Shown: one piece after another, positions 31,646 through 40,007 of the stretch
Layout of the letters: each line of letters begins with the position of its first letter
How positions within the stretch are numbered: position 1 is the stretch's first letter
Source of the DNA: a virus
Direction: 5' to 3' (one strand)
IMG/VR virus record: IMGVR_UViG_3300049435_000061
Location: 1-64,000 of that record
Length of the DNA: 64,000 bases
The notes under the pieces: model-generated
What the model was told of the DNA's origin: nothing
Seen by the model: the letters and a program-made list of their open reading frames with translations, nothing else
The model's database searches: none
Translations under genes and position numbers: made by a program

Positions 31646-34600
31646 CGACCACCGCCCGCACCGTATGCACGTATCTGCCGGTCGATGTCACGCGCGATCT
31701 GCTGACTGTCGGACGGGCTGGTGACATGCATCTCGCCGATCAGCGGTGCCTGACCGGGCTGGGATGCCGGTCCCCCAGGGCCGGGCTGCCCGCCCTGGCC
31801 CACGTGGGTCTCCTGCTGTTGGATCGGTGCCTGCGAGCCAGCGGTGTTCGGGCCTGCCGCCCGCACCTGCGATATGCCTTGCAAACCTCTGCCCAACCAG
31901 CTGGCCCCAGGATCGCCGAGAGGTGAACCGTTGGGCAGAAACGTTTCCATCAACCCTTGCCCGCCAATGGCCATCAGCTGGCCACCAAACTTGGCGGTCC
32001 GTGTGGCTAGCTGAGCCATAACCCCGCCACCGGGGAACATGCCCGCCGCCGCACCGATCACACCGCCACCGCCGCCACCGCTCTGCTGACCGGTGCCGGG
32101 CAGACCTTGACCGGGGGCACGACCGGTAGGCGCTGCCGAATCCGGCATGGGCACACCACCGCCTGGTGGTGGTGCGCCGCCCTGCTGCTGTTGCTGATGT
32201 TGGCGGGCGATGTCGATACCCATTTGGGCGAACGAAGCACCCAGACCAACCCAGCCGCCCTGCTGCTGCATTCCGCCGAGCATTGCGCCAGCCATCTGAC
32301 TGCCGGGGTCGTTGGGGTCGAGCGGGTTTCCCACGCCGACCGGCCCACCAAACTGGTAGTGCCCGTAGTTGTTTTTTCCGAGAATTGTGTCCCAGTCGGG
32401 CCCCATGAAAGTGTGTGGCAGGCCAGGCGACAGTGTGTGCCCGCCAGGGAATTGCATCTTTGTGTGGGGACCACCGAACCACCCACCGGTTCCGGTGTGC
32501 CAACCGCCGCCCTCACCAGGCGTGCCTTCAGGCTTCCATTTGCCTTTGCCTTTGTCACCGCTACCGGCTATAGCAGCAAGAGACCAGTCGGCAGGACCGC
32601 CAGCGTCGCGGTGCAATGCGCTTCGCAAGGCGTAAACAGCTGAGTGCCCGCCTAATGCGTCCACATCTTCGACGGTGAGCACATGTTCGCCACGCGTCAA
32701 AAGTGAAGGGACATCATCTTTCATGCCAGCGCCGCCGCGTGCTGGCCCACCAGTCTCATACCCCGGCATAAACCAGTAGTGCTCAGGGAACTGCTTGCCC
32801 ATTGCGCCGGGGCCACTGTCATAGGACACACCACCGCTTGAACCGCCCGACTCAATGTTGACGCCGTTGGGCAGCGTGGCTGCCATGTGACCGCTTTGAC
32901 CGGCCAACGGAAGAACGCCGATGTTCAAAGCGCCTGGCATGTAACCTTTATGGAAGCCGAGGGCTTCAAAGTTTGCCGTCGTTGTGAAACTAACGTTGTG
33001 GCCAACCATTGCGCTGTAAACATCCGAAACGTAACCGGAACAATCGGTTCGTGCCGCCGCACCACCGAGACCCACGCCGGGGACCGGGCTATTACTGTAT
33101 GGAAGCCCGTTCAACGCTTGGGCTTTCGCTATAGCAGCCATGGCTGCCGGTGAAGGCACGTTCTGCAAACCAACACCGGAGGCACCGCCGCCGATGTTGG
33201 GACCGAGCGGCGCATAACCCATTGGACCGGCATTGCCGCCGCGTGGAACGTTGGGGCCACGTACGCCCGCAGCGCCACCGCCGATGCCCAATGCATTGGG
33301 ACCGCCACCCGGCCCTGTGGGGATGCCACCACCACCATTGCCGGTCATGACACCCAAAGGGTTTGGACCAGCAGGTGCCTGATCGGTTGGTATCACGTTG
33401 CCGAAAGGATCCAACGTGGCCGGTCCGCTTGGACCTTCCGGTGGTCTAATGCCCTGGAAGTCTTTTATCAGGTCGTTGAATTCACGGAACGGTCGGATCA
33501 GGTATTGGTCGATCATGTTGCTGATCGCTTTGAAGGTGATGTCAGCTGCCGGTTGCAGTTCGGTAGAAATCTCGTTTTTCAGCTTTTGGAAATCCTCATG
33601 CCACGTGTGTGTTCGTTCCCTGTCCTTTTCGATTGAGGCACCAGTGTTTTTGACCGACGTGTCAAGAGCGTCGGCTTCCAGCTTGTTCCGATGGATCGCG
33701 TCGGCAATCTGGGTCCAGCTTCTACCGAAAGCCGACCTAGCCAGATCGTTGGCTGCCAACTCCAACGTCTTGTTGTTGGTGTTTTCGGCCTCGTTGTACA
33801 TGTTGTGCAGCTGGGTGATGATGTCACCGAACCGCTGGTTAACATCTTTGCCGCCTTCACCTTTCAGAAATTTGTCGAGCAGACTGCCTTTCGGCCCTTC
33901 CTCTTTCGACAGGTTAGATATCGCAACCCGCAACCCTTTGATGGCGGCGTCGCCGTCGATGCCCGCCTTTCGCATTGTCGTAAGAAAGTTGGCAGCCTCA
34001 CCGATGTCCATGCCCAGACCACGGAACTGTGGCCCTGCGGTGGCGATACTGGCCAACAAATCGTTCACCGACTTGCCGCTCTGCTTGTGCATGTCGTAGA
34101 ACTGATCCAAGGTCTTGCTTGTGTCGGTCACCTCAATACCGAACCCGCGCATCGTCTTTACCAGGTCGGGAATGTTCAGCTTCTCACCGGTCAACTCGTT
34201 GAGGTCGGAGATTTGATGGGTCAACTGTTCCAGTGGTTGCCCGGTGAGACCGAACGCGCGGTGCAGCCGCGTCGCAACATCGGCAATGTCTTCGATGGGT
34301 GCAGCAGTGTCTTGGGCTGTCGATTTAATATCCTCGATCAAACCTTTGACTTGGGTGTCGGTGTCGGTGGTGTTGGTGATGATACTTTTGGTGATGTTGT
34401 GCCACTCTTCACCCACCTTGTACAGCTCAGTGATGACACCGGTTGCGGCAAGGCCGATTCCACCAACCGCAAGTGCTGCCGCCCCGGCGTTGGACGTTAT
34501 GCCTTTGACAACAGTTGAAAACGCATTGCCCATCGGACCGAACATTGACGAAACGTCAGAGACGGCAGTGTTGAGTCTGTTCCGCAAACCCTGGTGAAAC

Positions 34601-34785
34601 TCGTTTCCCACCTGGTCGCCGATGCGTCGACCCGACCCGACCATCCCAGCTGTGAGGTCACGCTCAAAGTCACCGGAGATGTTGCGACCGGTGTTCCTGA
34701 AATGCGTTCGGACCTCATCAGCCGCCGTCCCTAACGACTGACGGTTGATATGTGTCACGATGTCAATTGGGATCGGCACAGCCAC
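31642..34785 (-). CDS. Tape measure protein with embedded NlpC/P60-like domain
   Basis: 1047 aa from GTG 34785. Long helical N-terminal half, a hydrophobic patch (SNAGAAALAVGGIGLAATG) and the TMP signature region (LNELTGEKLNIPDLVKTMRG, ATAGPQFRGLGMD). A Gly/Pro-rich linker leads to a papain-like domain at ~565-690: catalytic Cys in TDCSGYVSDVY, His in SGHMAATLPNG. The C-terminal third is Gly/Pro/Gln-rich. It sets tail length and may locally open peptido­glycan during DNA entry. Confidence 0.9.
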   Translation of the reverse strand: MAVPIPIDIVTHINRQSLGTAADEVRTHFRNTGRNISGDFERDLTAGMVGSGRRIGDQVGNEFHQGLRNRLNTAVSDVSSMFGPMGNAFSTVVKGITSNAGAAALAVGGIGLAATGVITELYKVGEEWHNITKSIITNTTDTDTQVKGLIEDIKSTAQDTAAPIEDIADVATRLHRAFGLTGQPLEQLTHQISDLNELTGEKLNIPDLVKTMRGFGIEVTDTSKTLDQFYDMHKQSGKSVNDLLASIATAGPQFRGLGMDIGEAANFLTTMRKAGIDGDAAIKGLRVAISNLSKEEGPKGSLLDKFLKGEGGKDVNQRFGDIITQLHNMYNEAENTNNKTLELAANDLARSAFGRSWTQIADAIHRNKLEADALDTSVKNTGASIEKDRERTHTWHEDFQKLKNEISTELQPAADITFKAISNMIDQYLIRPFREFNDLIKDFQGIRPPEGPSGPATLDPFGNVIPTDQAPAGPNPLGVMTGNGGGGIPTGPGGGPNALGIGGGAAGVRGPNVPRGGNAGPMGYAPLGPNIGGGASGVGLQNVPSPAAMAAIAKAQALNGLPYSNSPVPGVGLGGAAARTDCSGYVSDVYSAMVGHNVSFTTTANFEALGFHKGYMPGALNIGVLPLAGQSGHMAATLPNGVNIESGGSSGGVSYDSGPGAMGKQFPEHYWFMPGYETGGPARGGAGMKDDVPSLLTRGEHVLTVEDVDALGGHSAVYALRSALHRDAGGPADWSLAAIAGSGDKGKGKWKPEGTPGEGGGWHTGTGGWFGGPHTKMQFPGGHTLSPGLPHTFMGPDWDTILGKNNYGHYQFGGPVGVGNPLDPNDPGSQMAGAMLGGMQQQGGWVGLGASFAQMGIDIARQHQQQQQGGAPPPGGGVPMPDSAAPTGRAPGQGLPGTGQQSGGGGGGVIGAAAGMFPGGGVMAQLATRTAKFGGQLMAIGGQGLMETFLPNGSPLGDPGASWLGRGLQGISQVRAAGPNTAGSQAPIQQQETHVGQGGQPGPGGPASQPGQAPLIGEMHVTSPSDSQQIARDIDRQIRAYGAGGGR

Positions 34786-34797
34786 ACCGCCTTTCGT

Positions 34798-35118
34798 TTA
34801 TAGATCCGACATTTCTAGTGGCGCACCAGTGATCTGCGCTTTGGTTTCGGCTCGCGCCAAACGTTCCTCCGCAGCGATCTGTTCGGCTTCAATCTCGGCG
34901 TAGTCGCGTCGAATAACTTTGGCGTACCAGCCGTCTGTTGTGGCAAGCAGGCCATCCAGGTACAACAGGAATTTGCGGCTGCTCATCTTCCCGCTGAACC
35001 AATCGGCGATGTCGCGCTGCCGGTAAACCTCTAGGTCGTGCTCAATCTCGCGGGCGTAGTACAGCCAAAGGTGTAGTGCCTCAGCTACTTTTGGAGTCTG
35101 ACGCGGCCCTCTTTTCAA
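34798..35118 (-). CDS. Tail assembly chaperone, frameshift extension
   Basis: About 106 codons open from 35118, overlapping the upstream chaperone ORF by 38 nt in the +1 (equivalently -2) frame. No good ribosome site precedes its TTG, so it is probably made as a fusion by programmed frameshifting near 35090-35115, where the sequence contains AAAAGAGGG and CCAAAAG. Helical and charged like lambda gpT-type products. Confidence 0.75.
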   Translation of the reverse strand: MKRGPRQTPKVAEALHLWLYYAREIEHDLEVYRQRDIADWFSGKMSSRKFLLYLDGLLATTDGWYAKVIRRDYAEIEAEQIAAEERLARAETKAQITGAPLEMSDL

Positions 35119-35521
35119 TCTGTCGGCGCATCCGCTCCCACGTCAAACGCACCAGGCCGGGGGGGCCACCCGCTGCGATGAAACGGTCATACTGTTCTTG
35201 GCCCCACAAGGCCACCGAGACATGCTCGTCCAAGTCGAATATCTCACCGTCTTTTTCGCGCGGCTCTTTGAACGGACCTTTGATGGTCTGCTTGTTGCCT
35301 TCGGTGTCGGTGTATTCGACGTCGTGGCGGTCGCAGTGCTCGTAGTCGCTGTAGACCTGTTCGACCCGCTTTTTGGTGGGCGCGTCCAACAGTTCCCGGT
35401 AATAAATGTCGAGCACTTCTGCGTCACTGATCCGAATGCGGTCGCACAGGTCGAACCCGAAAAATTCGGCGTTCTGCTCCATTGCCGCCTTGATGGACAG
35501 GACGGGGCGTTCCTCTGCCAT
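35081..35521 (-). CDS. Tail assembly chaperone
   Basis: 146 aa. Acidic, helical protein (DLDEHVSVALWGQEQYDRF) between the major tail protein and the tape measure, the fixed position of the gpG-like chaperone that coats the tape measure. ATG 35521 has AAGAGGATC upstream. The 3' end overlaps the frameshift extension. Confidence 0.85.
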   Translation of the reverse strand: MAEERPVLSIKAAMEQNAEFFGFDLCDRIRISDAEVLDIYYRELLDAPTKKRVEQVYSDYEHCDRHDVEYTDTEGNKQTIKGPFKEPREKDGEIFDLDEHVSVALWGQEQYDRFIAAGGPPGLVRLTWERMRRQIEKRAASDSKSS

Positions 35522-35566
35522 GACTGTGATCCTCTTTCACGAAAACGACTGTGGGACTGTGTTAGA

Positions 35567-35605
35567 CCCGCCGAGGACAGCCACAGTCAAACCATCCTCG
35601 ACGGG
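35567..35605 (-). terminator. Hairpin after major tail gene
   Basis: CCCGTCGAGGA/TCCTCGGCGGG 11-bp stem (one G-U pair) without a U-run. Likely lowers transcription past the highly expressed tail gene or stabilises its mRNA end. Confidence 0.6.
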
Positions 35606-35613
35606 GGCTTGAT

Positions 35614-36648
35614 TTAGGCGATGCCTGTGACGGAGTTGGATACCAACGAATTCGTCTGCAACAGGTTGGTGCCGGTTGCGCGCACACGGAAGATCCAGCT
35701 GCCACCCGTGGCGACGCCGGTTACCTGTGCAGTAACAGTCGAACCCGCAACCGTGGGGAAACCGGTGTCGAACGCCGCTGTCGTCCAGGTGGACCCGGCG
35801 TTGTTGGACTTCTCAACAATCAATGTAAACGGTGCCGCACGACCGGACGGCTGTGCGAACACAATGCTGGCTTTCTGGCCAGCGACCGCCGTAGCAATCG
35901 GCGCTGGTGCCGGGAAGCTGGCGTATCCACCGGTCGCGCGCCACGCTGCGCCGTCGTAGTGCTCAAGCACCGGCTTGTTCACGTACGGGCAGGGCAGGAT
36001 CATAAAGGTGAGGTGAACACCGGTACCGGACTTGCCTTCACGTGCCCACTTGAACTCGGCCACCTTGGTCTTGGCGCAACGGGGAATGGTGCGTGCAAAC
36101 ACGTGTCCACCGTCGAAGCCAAACAGAATGAACTGGCGTTCAACGATGGTGGCTTCCATCGGCTTGGCGATGGTGAGGTTGGCCGCGCCCAAGTCGGGGA
36201 TGCCAATGAGCGGTATCTCGTTGACCAGATACCGGATGAGCGGCGTCTGCTCCAACGCGACAATCTCGAAAGTCTCACCCTCTTTGGTGATGTCGACGCG
36301 CGCCGGTCGCAGCGACTGTGCAGTCGGCACCTCTTCCATGTCAGTGTTGGGGTTGTAGGCGATACCTTCAGCACCGAGTTGACCTGCGTGCCAGAACCCG
36401 AGGTTGGCCGACGTCTTCATAGACCAGTCGATGTTGTGGATGAGCAGGTCGCTACGGACCTGGCCGTCCTGTGCGTACGGGCTGAAATACCCGTCCGTGC
36501 CCAGGCCAACCGAGGGGTCGGCGAGGCTGGTGGTCGCCTGCTGATAGTCACGGAAAAACGCATCGGTGATGACACCTTTGCGCACTGTCAGCGGGTTTGT
36601 GCCGCCGAAAATAGCTGGGTATGTTCCGCCAGTGGTGGGCAGAGCCAT
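35614..36648 (-). CDS. Major tail protein with C-terminal Ig-like domain
   Basis: 344 aa. The first ~245 residues form the tail tube subunit; residues ~250-344 are a separate Ig/fibronectin-like domain (APFTLIVEKSNNAGSTW, GGSWIFRVRATGTN), a frequent surface decoration of siphovirus tails. Preceded by GAAGGAG. Followed by a hairpin. Confidence 0.85.
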   Translation of the reverse strand: MALPTTGGTYPAIFGGTNPLTVRKGVITDAFFRDYQQATTSLADPSVGLGTDGYFSPYAQDGQVRSDLLIHNIDWSMKTSANLGFWHAGQLGAEGIAYNPNTDMEEVPTAQSLRPARVDITKEGETFEIVALEQTPLIRYLVNEIPLIGIPDLGAANLTIAKPMEATIVERQFILFGFDGGHVFARTIPRCAKTKVAEFKWAREGKSGTGVHLTFMILPCPYVNKPVLEHYDGAAWRATGGYASFPAPAPIATAVAGQKASIVFAQPSGRAAPFTLIVEKSNNAGSTWTTAAFDTGFPTVAGSTVTAQVTGVATGGSWIFRVRATGTNLLQTNSLVSNSVTGIA

Positions 36649-36660
36649 AGTGATACTCCT

Positions 36661-36732
36661 TCAATTTGAGAGAGTGCCCTGGATTAGCAAGGCGGACAAC
36701 AACGGTGACTGTGTAAAACTGTGGTGCGACAT
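36661..36732 (-). CDS. Possible 23-aa leader peptide before major tail gene
   Basis: ATG 36732 lies inside the dispersed palindrome at 36723 and reads 23 codons to a TGA overlapping the ribosome-site region of the major tail gene. No clear Shine-Dalgarno. Evidence is weak; listed because the same palindrome also contains a start codon at 52776. Confidence 0.2.
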   Translation of the reverse strand: MSHHSFTQSPLLSALLIQGTLSN

Positions 36733-36743
36733 TTTGTCGCAGC
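36723..36743. repeat. Dispersed palindrome, copy 3
   Basis: GGTGCGAC-ATTTT-GTCGCAGC; the right end overlaps the stop codon of the tail terminator gene, in the gap before the major tail gene. Confidence 0.5.
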
Positions 36744-37171
36744 TAGACGAATCGCCAATCAATGTCGTATTCAGTGATGAATCGCTCGGCAGAACCGTCT
36801 TCGGCGTATTTCTCCCAGGCCGGTGACATCTTCGTTTCCACCCGGTCAGGCGTAACCGGTTTACCGTTAGACAACGTCACCCACTGTTGCGGCACCAGCG
36901 GTGGGCCGAACATGAGTATCCGCTGCCACGCCAAACGTGAAGCCAGGTAGGCGTTTCGGATGGCCGACACACCGTCGTGCGCGACGTCGAACGAATGCAC
37001 CCGGTAGTGGGCGAAATGGGTGATCTTGTCATCGTCACCAGGCAATTCGGTGATCATGTGAAACGGGTACACACCAACAGGTTTGGTCGCTCCCGCCTGA
37101 CCAATCTCGGACACCCAAATCTGTAGCGCCTCAACACCATCCGGTGGCATCCAAGGCAACAACAGTGTCAT
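36743..37171 (-). CDS. Tail terminator protein
   Basis: 142 aa. Starts MTLLLPWMPPDGVEALQIWV; the alpha/beta pattern with LPGDDDKITHFAHYRVHSFD corresponds to the tail terminator/tube-capping family placed between neck proteins and the major tail protein. Overlaps the gp10-like gene by 4 nt. Confidence 0.8.
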   Translation of the reverse strand: MTLLLPWMPPDGVEALQIWVSEIGQAGATKPVGVYPFHMITELPGDDDKITHFAHYRVHSFDVAHDGVSAIRNAYLASRLAWQRILMFGPPLVPQQWVTLSNGKPVTPDRVETKMSPAWEKYAEDGSAERFITEYDIDWRFV

Positions 37172-37509
37172 ATCAGATACTTGCCTTTGTTGCCGAACTC
37201 TTGGGCAATCTTGGCACGAATCATGTGTTCGTCGGTGTCTTCTGACCCGTACTCCACAATGTGGGCGTACGGCGCATAGTCACCCACCCGCCGCGCCGGG
37301 TGACCGTGCTTGTCCACAATCTTTTTCACCTGAATGTCGGCGACATATTCGCCGGTAACCACAGGTGCCCTGCCGTGCCAGGACGACACAACGTCGTTGG
37401 CGATTTTGTCGAGGCCGGATTCGATTTGGTCGTCAGCCTCGGCGTAAATGTCACTCTCGGAAATGCCAAGCTCTTTCAGCGCTTCCGAGAGGTCGGCATC
37501 CTCAGCCAC
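37168..37509 (-). CDS. HK97 gp10-like tail completion protein
   Basis: 113 aa from GTG 37509 that shares a base with the previous TAG. APVVTGEYVADIQV, ARRVGDYAPYAHIVEYGSED match the HK97-gp10 neck/tail-completion pattern. In correct order within the connector genes. Confidence 0.85.
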   Translation of the reverse strand: MAEDADLSEALKELGISESDIYAEADDQIESGLDKIANDVVSSWHGRAPVVTGEYVADIQVKKIVDKHGHPARRVGDYAPYAHIVEYGSEDTDEHMIRAKIAQEFGNKGKYLI

Positions 37510-37784
37510 TAGCTGCTGCGGCCTTTACGTGGCTTCGACCCGCCCTCATCGGCGGGCGGCACATTGGGGTCGGGTGTCTCGCCAGACCGAACAGCCGTGT
37601 CGGGTACCTCGTCAACGCGTGACTCGGCTACCGGCTCCAAAAAGCCACCGGCCACCAAAGCGTCGGCCTGATCCTTGTTGGGGACCACCACCTCTTTGCC
37701 GAATTCCCGTTCCAGCACTGTGCTTTCGCCATCAGCAGATGTGATGGCGCACGGCGACAGAACCTTATATTTCGCTGCACTCAT
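37509..37784 (-). CDS. Small head-tail region protein, 91 aa
   Basis: Start MSAAKYKVLS at 37784 (AAAGGG upstream). N-terminal SH3-like strands (KYKVLSPCAITSADGES, EVVVPNKDQADALVAGGFL) and a disordered Pro/Asp tail. Similar small proteins lie in this place in many actinophages. Role unknown. Confidence 0.65.
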   Translation of the reverse strand: MSAAKYKVLSPCAITSADGESTVLEREFGKEVVVPNKDQADALVAGGFLEPVAESRVDEVPDTAVRSGETPDPNVPPADEGGSKPRKGRSS

Positions 37785-37800
37785 GGTTTCCCTTTCATTC

Positions 37801-38157
37801 TCACGAGATGTCTTTCTGCTGACGCTTGCAGACAGCTTCCACATAGAACACTGAACCGGAGGCGTCTTTGATCTTGCCGATGCCGCCCCAGATTTCGTAC
37901 GTGACCCCGTCCTGGCGTATCTGACTGTCCGCCTTGGCAGCCAACAGTGCCGCTATCGGCGGCGCTATCAAATGCCAGAACTCGCCGGACTGGTCGGTGA
38001 GTGCAACCACCTCTTGGGTCGACATCTGCTCAAACTGACAGTTGCGCACAGTGGTTGGCGATTCAATCGGAAGCGCCTCACCCCAAGGATCTTTGGTCGC
38101 GCTTTGGGTGAAGTTGACGACCGTGACCGTATCGCCACCGAAAGACAGACTGCTCAC
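37801..38157 (-). CDS. Head-closure (stopper) protein
   Basis: 118 aa from GTG 38157. Order and beta-barrel pattern (DTVTVVNFTQS, EFWHLIAPPIAALLAAKADS, VTYEIWGGIGKIKD) fit the head-closure family following the adaptor. Function by synteny mainly. Confidence 0.7.
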   Translation of the reverse strand: MSSLSFGGDTVTVVNFTQSATKDPWGEALPIESPTTVRNCQFEQMSTQEVVALTDQSGEFWHLIAPPIAALLAAKADSQIRQDGVTYEIWGGIGKIKDASGSVFYVEAVCKRQQKDIS

Positions 38158-38732
38158 ATCGGCGCTTTCAACCGGAACGGTTCAACCAGGTGTGTGTTGA
38201 AAATTTCGGAAGCGTTTTCATACCAGTCACGCTCGACGTCGCGCACCTTGTACCGCTTCAACCCGGCGACGCCGACTTGCAAAGCGAACCTGTCGCACGC
38301 ATCGAGTACAGCCAACCGCCAATCCTCGGCCTCGGCTTCGGTGAATCCGTGTGTCATGGTGACAACGATGGAACTGTAGTCACACGACCACCGTGTCTGC
38401 GACGCCGCCCACCCGATGTTTCCGGTAGTCCACTTTTTGCGCAGCACAACCGGTTTGGTCTGCGAGGCACGCAGATCGGCAACATTCAACGCCACGCCGT
38501 CCTCCACCACGCTTGTCAATGTCACCAACTTTTGGGTGGGCAACATCAGCATCCGCTGACCCGACCCGTCGAGTGTCACAACGTCGCCGGTCTTGACTGG
38601 CGTTACATGCCATTCGCAGTAGCTGCGCAACGCCCGCAAAGCGCGTTGCAGGATACGGTTGGTCTCAACCTCGTTGGCCGGTAACCGACCGTTGGTGTAC
38701 AGGTCGAGGTCGGCGGGCGTTAGCTCTGCCAT
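38154..38732 (-). CDS. Head-to-tail adaptor
   Basis: 192 aa. N-terminal helices (NRILQRALRALRSYCEWHV) followed by strands and DACDRFALQVG match the gp6/adaptor family (the YCEWHV block is typical). Joins portal to stopper. Overlaps the next gene by 4 nt. Confidence 0.8.
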   Translation of the reverse strand: MAELTPADLDLYTNGRLPANEVETNRILQRALRALRSYCEWHVTPVKTGDVVTLDGSGQRMLMLPTQKLVTLTSVVEDGVALNVADLRASQTKPVVLRKKWTTGNIGWAASQTRWSCDYSSIVVTMTHGFTEAEAEDWRLAVLDACDRFALQVGVAGLKRYKVRDVERDWYENASEIFNTHLVEPFRLKAPM

Positions 38733-39131
38733 CTAGGACCGATCAATGTATCCCGCCACACTGTAGGTAATGCTGTTGGCATTGCCGTGTGTGACGGTGA
38801 CCCGCATGACAGGTGGAAGTACGTCAGCCACAGCGACGTTGGCGATGGTCGTGATGCCGGGCCGGACACGCAGCACTGTGGTGCCGACCGCCGTGATAGC
38901 CGCCGACGTGATGATGTCCCACGTCTTGCCGCTGATCAGGTCAACACCTTGAAGTTTGACGGTAATGCTTGGCGCAGTGACAATCGCCGTCACATCGACC
39001 ACGATGATGACGCCGACCGCTTTCGCCAGGTCTTCAAACTCCATGCTGTTGGGATCAGCGGTGCGCGCCGCAGACGGCAACACTGGAAACATGTCGGCAC
39101 CGGGGCCGACATATCCGGTGGTAATAGGCAT
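38733..39131 (-). CDS. Head structural protein, 132 aa
   Basis: Beta-rich with VIIVVDVTAIVTAPSITVKLQG, typical of a jelly-roll minor head or decoration protein. Located two genes after the capsid. Exact role unknown. Confidence 0.65.
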   Translation of the reverse strand: MPITTGYVGPGADMFPVLPSAARTADPNSMEFEDLAKAVGVIIVVDVTAIVTAPSITVKLQGVDLISGKTWDIITSAAITAVGTTVLRVRPGITTIANVAVADVLPPVMRVTVTHGNANSITYSVAGYIDRS

Positions 39132-39135
39132 GTGC

Positions 39136-39549
39136 TTATGACCTCAGAACCGGGTGCGCATTACCGTTGCCACACACGGCTACCGCCATGTACACACCAC
39201 CTGTGGTTGTGCCGGTGATGGTGGACACCAGCCGCACATATCGCTTGGTCGGCCTAGCACCCACCTGCGCCACCGTATTGCTGTTGGCAGACGTCAATGT
39301 CGGTGCGGTGCCCTGAACGCGCGACGCATCGACGGCGGCATAACCAGAGCCGGACACATCCGATTCCTCAATGCTCAAAACATGGTTCCCATCGGTGATG
39401 GTGCCGATGGCAACAACGAACAGAACATCTTTGAACTGGTTGTTGAACTGGTTAAGGTCGACCGCCACACCGTTGACGGTGCCGTTCACTCGCGCAGTCG
39501 CACCCGTCAATGCGGGCTGGGCAAATACGTTGTTACCCGTTGTGATCAC
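39136..39549 (-). CDS. Beta-rich head protein, 137 aa
   Basis: GTG 39549 overlaps the preceding TGA. DVLFVVAIGTITDGNHVLSI then a series of strands ending VYMAVAVCGNGNAHP; similar in design to its downstream neighbour, suggesting related head decoration proteins. Inferred from composition and position. Confidence 0.65.
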   Translation of the reverse strand: MITTGNNVFAQPALTGATARVNGTVNGVAVDLNQFNNQFKDVLFVVAIGTITDGNHVLSIEESDVSGSGYAAVDASRVQGTAPTLTSANSNTVAQVGARPTKRYVRLVSTITGTTTGGVYMAVAVCGNGNAHPVLRS

Positions 39550-39929
39550 TTTGCATCACCTTTCGGGGTAGCACCGTGACCGCCGTGACCGGGAAAGCTG
39601 GTCGTTTTGATTCCACCGGTCGGCTTGGTTTCTGGCTTGGTATCGGATACCGACTTGGTGTCCGATGCCGACTTCTGCTTGGACGCTGTTGACTTGGCGG
39701 TGGACACCGAACGTTTGGCGTTGGGTTCCGCCGTAGCGTCTTCGACGCCCCTGCCTGATCGCACCGCTTTTTCGGTCCTCAACCGATCCTCCAATGGCTC
39801 GAAAAAACTTTCACGGCCCTTGTAACCGGGGTCGTCACTTGAGACGAGCTTGCCCGGTGTAACGACTACGGGTACACCGCTTTCGTCGTTGTACGAGAAC
39901 GCTTCACGCGCTCTGAAAATCTCTGCCAC
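39546..39929 (-). CDS. Head-region protein with disordered basic tail
   Basis: 127 aa from GTG 39929, preferred since AAAGG precedes it; an upstream TTG would add 5 codons. N-terminal ~55 residues (REAFSYNDESGVPVVVTPGK) are SH3-like; the rest is Lys/Ser/Thr-rich and disordered. First gene after the capsid hairpin. Confidence 0.65.
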   Translation of the reverse strand: MAEIFRAREAFSYNDESGVPVVVTPGKLVSSDDPGYKGRESFFEPLEDRLRTEKAVRSGRGVEDATAEPNAKRSVSTAKSTASKQKSASDTKSVSDTKPETKPTGGIKTTSFPGHGGHGATPKGDAK

Positions 39930-39959
39930 GTCACTGCCTTTCAAAGAGGTTGGTGACAG

Positions 39960-39995
39960 AACTGCGGCGCACCCCGAGGAAAGTGCGCCGCAGTT
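39960..39995 (-). terminator. Stable hairpin after capsid gene
   Basis: AACTGCGGCGCA/TGCGCCGCAGTT 12-bp perfect stem with a 12-nt loop, no U-run. Probably limits read-through or protects capsid mRNA. Confidence 0.65.
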
Positions 39996-40007
39996 CCGCC
40001 CGTCTTG

